Positions 63,803 to 64,000 of a DNA stretch of 64,000 nucleotides are shown piece after piece. A model generated the notes under the pieces. It saw nothing but the letters and a program-made list of their open reading frames with translations. It was not told the origin of the DNA and did not search any database. The stretch is from contig CAVWXP010000015.1 in NCBI GenBank assembly GCA_963759175.1, positions 310,001-374,000 of the forward strand. The letters run 5' to 3'. Both the position numbers and the translations under genes were made by a program. This DNA comes from SZUA-442 sp963759175. Lineage in GTDB: Bacteria; Actinomycetota; Acidimicrobiia; Spongiisociales; UBA5794. Every line of letters begins with the position of its first letter. The first letter of the stretch is position 1.

Positions 63803-64000
63803 GTGGAGCATCACCTCGATGACACGATCACCCAGCCATTCTGGGACAACTCGGTCGAACCTCGCCTGACGGTCTCCCCTGGCGATGTCGTGACGATCGA
63901 GTGTGCTGAGCCGATTGGGCAGGTCACCCCGGAATGGACCGATGACGATTACCAGCATGCCGACCCGTCAAAGGCCCACGCCTTGACTGGGTCGATAGCT
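63803..64000 (+). CDS. acetamidase/formamidase family protein, 5' part
   Basis: GTG 63803 (AGAGGAG upstream) opens a frame running off the window: 66 codons with no stop. It starts VEHHLDDTITQPFWDNSVEP, with SPGDVVTIECAEPIGQVTPE and DPSKAHALTGSIA, the N-terminal pattern of acetamidase/formamidase, which hydrolyses short-chain amides. It is outside the repeat-bracketed block. Confidence 0.82.
   Translation, partial: MEHHLDDTITQPFWDNSVEPRLTVSPGDVVTIECAEPIGQVTPEWTDDDYQHADPSKAHALTGSIA

Overview
The window looks like a chromosomal segment of a high-GC Actinomycetota bacterium, most likely of class Acidimicrobiia. The evidence is the 16S 3' end, the actinobacterial gcvH-garA-ftsR block, a polyphosphate glucokinase, many GTG starts and GTGA/ATGA gene overlaps. 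The genus cannot be settled from the sequence alone.

Layout. 1-4.85 kb: an rRNA operon (16S 3' end, a spacer without tRNA, 23S, 5S, terminator). The 23S gene is split by a 758-nt group I intron at the position equivalent to E. coli U1951, and the intron encodes a LAGLIDADG homing endonuclease. 4.9-20.8 kb: mostly single genes and short operons (ClbS-like, TPR, Ssb-like, GGT, an HTH-DUF2087-GNAT fusion, SURF1, AlaX, an iodotyrosine-deiodinase-like nitroreductase, Crp, DUF3179 lipoprotein, ABC-F). These are followed by frameshifted pfkB and DDN genes, an IMPase and a large secreted TolB/VCBS protein. 20.8-25.8 kb: a gene-poor, decayed island with an ISL3 transposase remnant, a low-complexity GATA/TAGA-like tract, broken genes and scattered short palindromes. 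25.8-36.7 kb: metabolic genes (RimK plus retropepsin-like partner, PPK2, M24 peptidase, LldD), with frameshifted alcohol dehydrogenase and HIBADH genes. 36.9-48 kb: housekeeping and catabolism (SDR, ALDH, Maf, RNase HII, YqgE, adenosine deaminase, PpgK, GcvT). 48-54.8 kb: a conserved actinobacterial minus-strand cluster (pgsA, gcvH, garA, ftsR, D-Ala-D-Ala carboxypeptidase, hpt, bifunctional nuclease, K+ channel, MerR). 54.9-58.1 kb: tyrosine phenol-lyase and a cystathionine gamma-synthase/methionine gamma-lyase type enzyme, divergent from an Lrp regulator with a palindrome between them.

59.97-63.7 kb is the most unusual part: six single genes (two aminoglycoside-phosphotransferase-like kinases, an OmdA domain, an orphan, a VOC protein and a PPOX protein) in mixed orientation. 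Each is separated from the next by a copy of a short imperfect palindrome with consensus near CAYATGTGCCGATATG, and a nearly identical 26-bp repeat lies at each end. Copies of the same palindrome occur in the decayed island at 21-24 kb. This resembles a cassette array, but no integrase is in the window and the repeats do not fit the classical attC core. After it, an acetamidase gene runs off the end.

Two genes (36100 and 48446) appear to start with CTG inside a CTGA overlap with the upstream stop codon, which is unusual. Several single-base frameshifts (pfkB, DDN, SnoaL, ADH, HIBADH) may be real decay or assembly errors.
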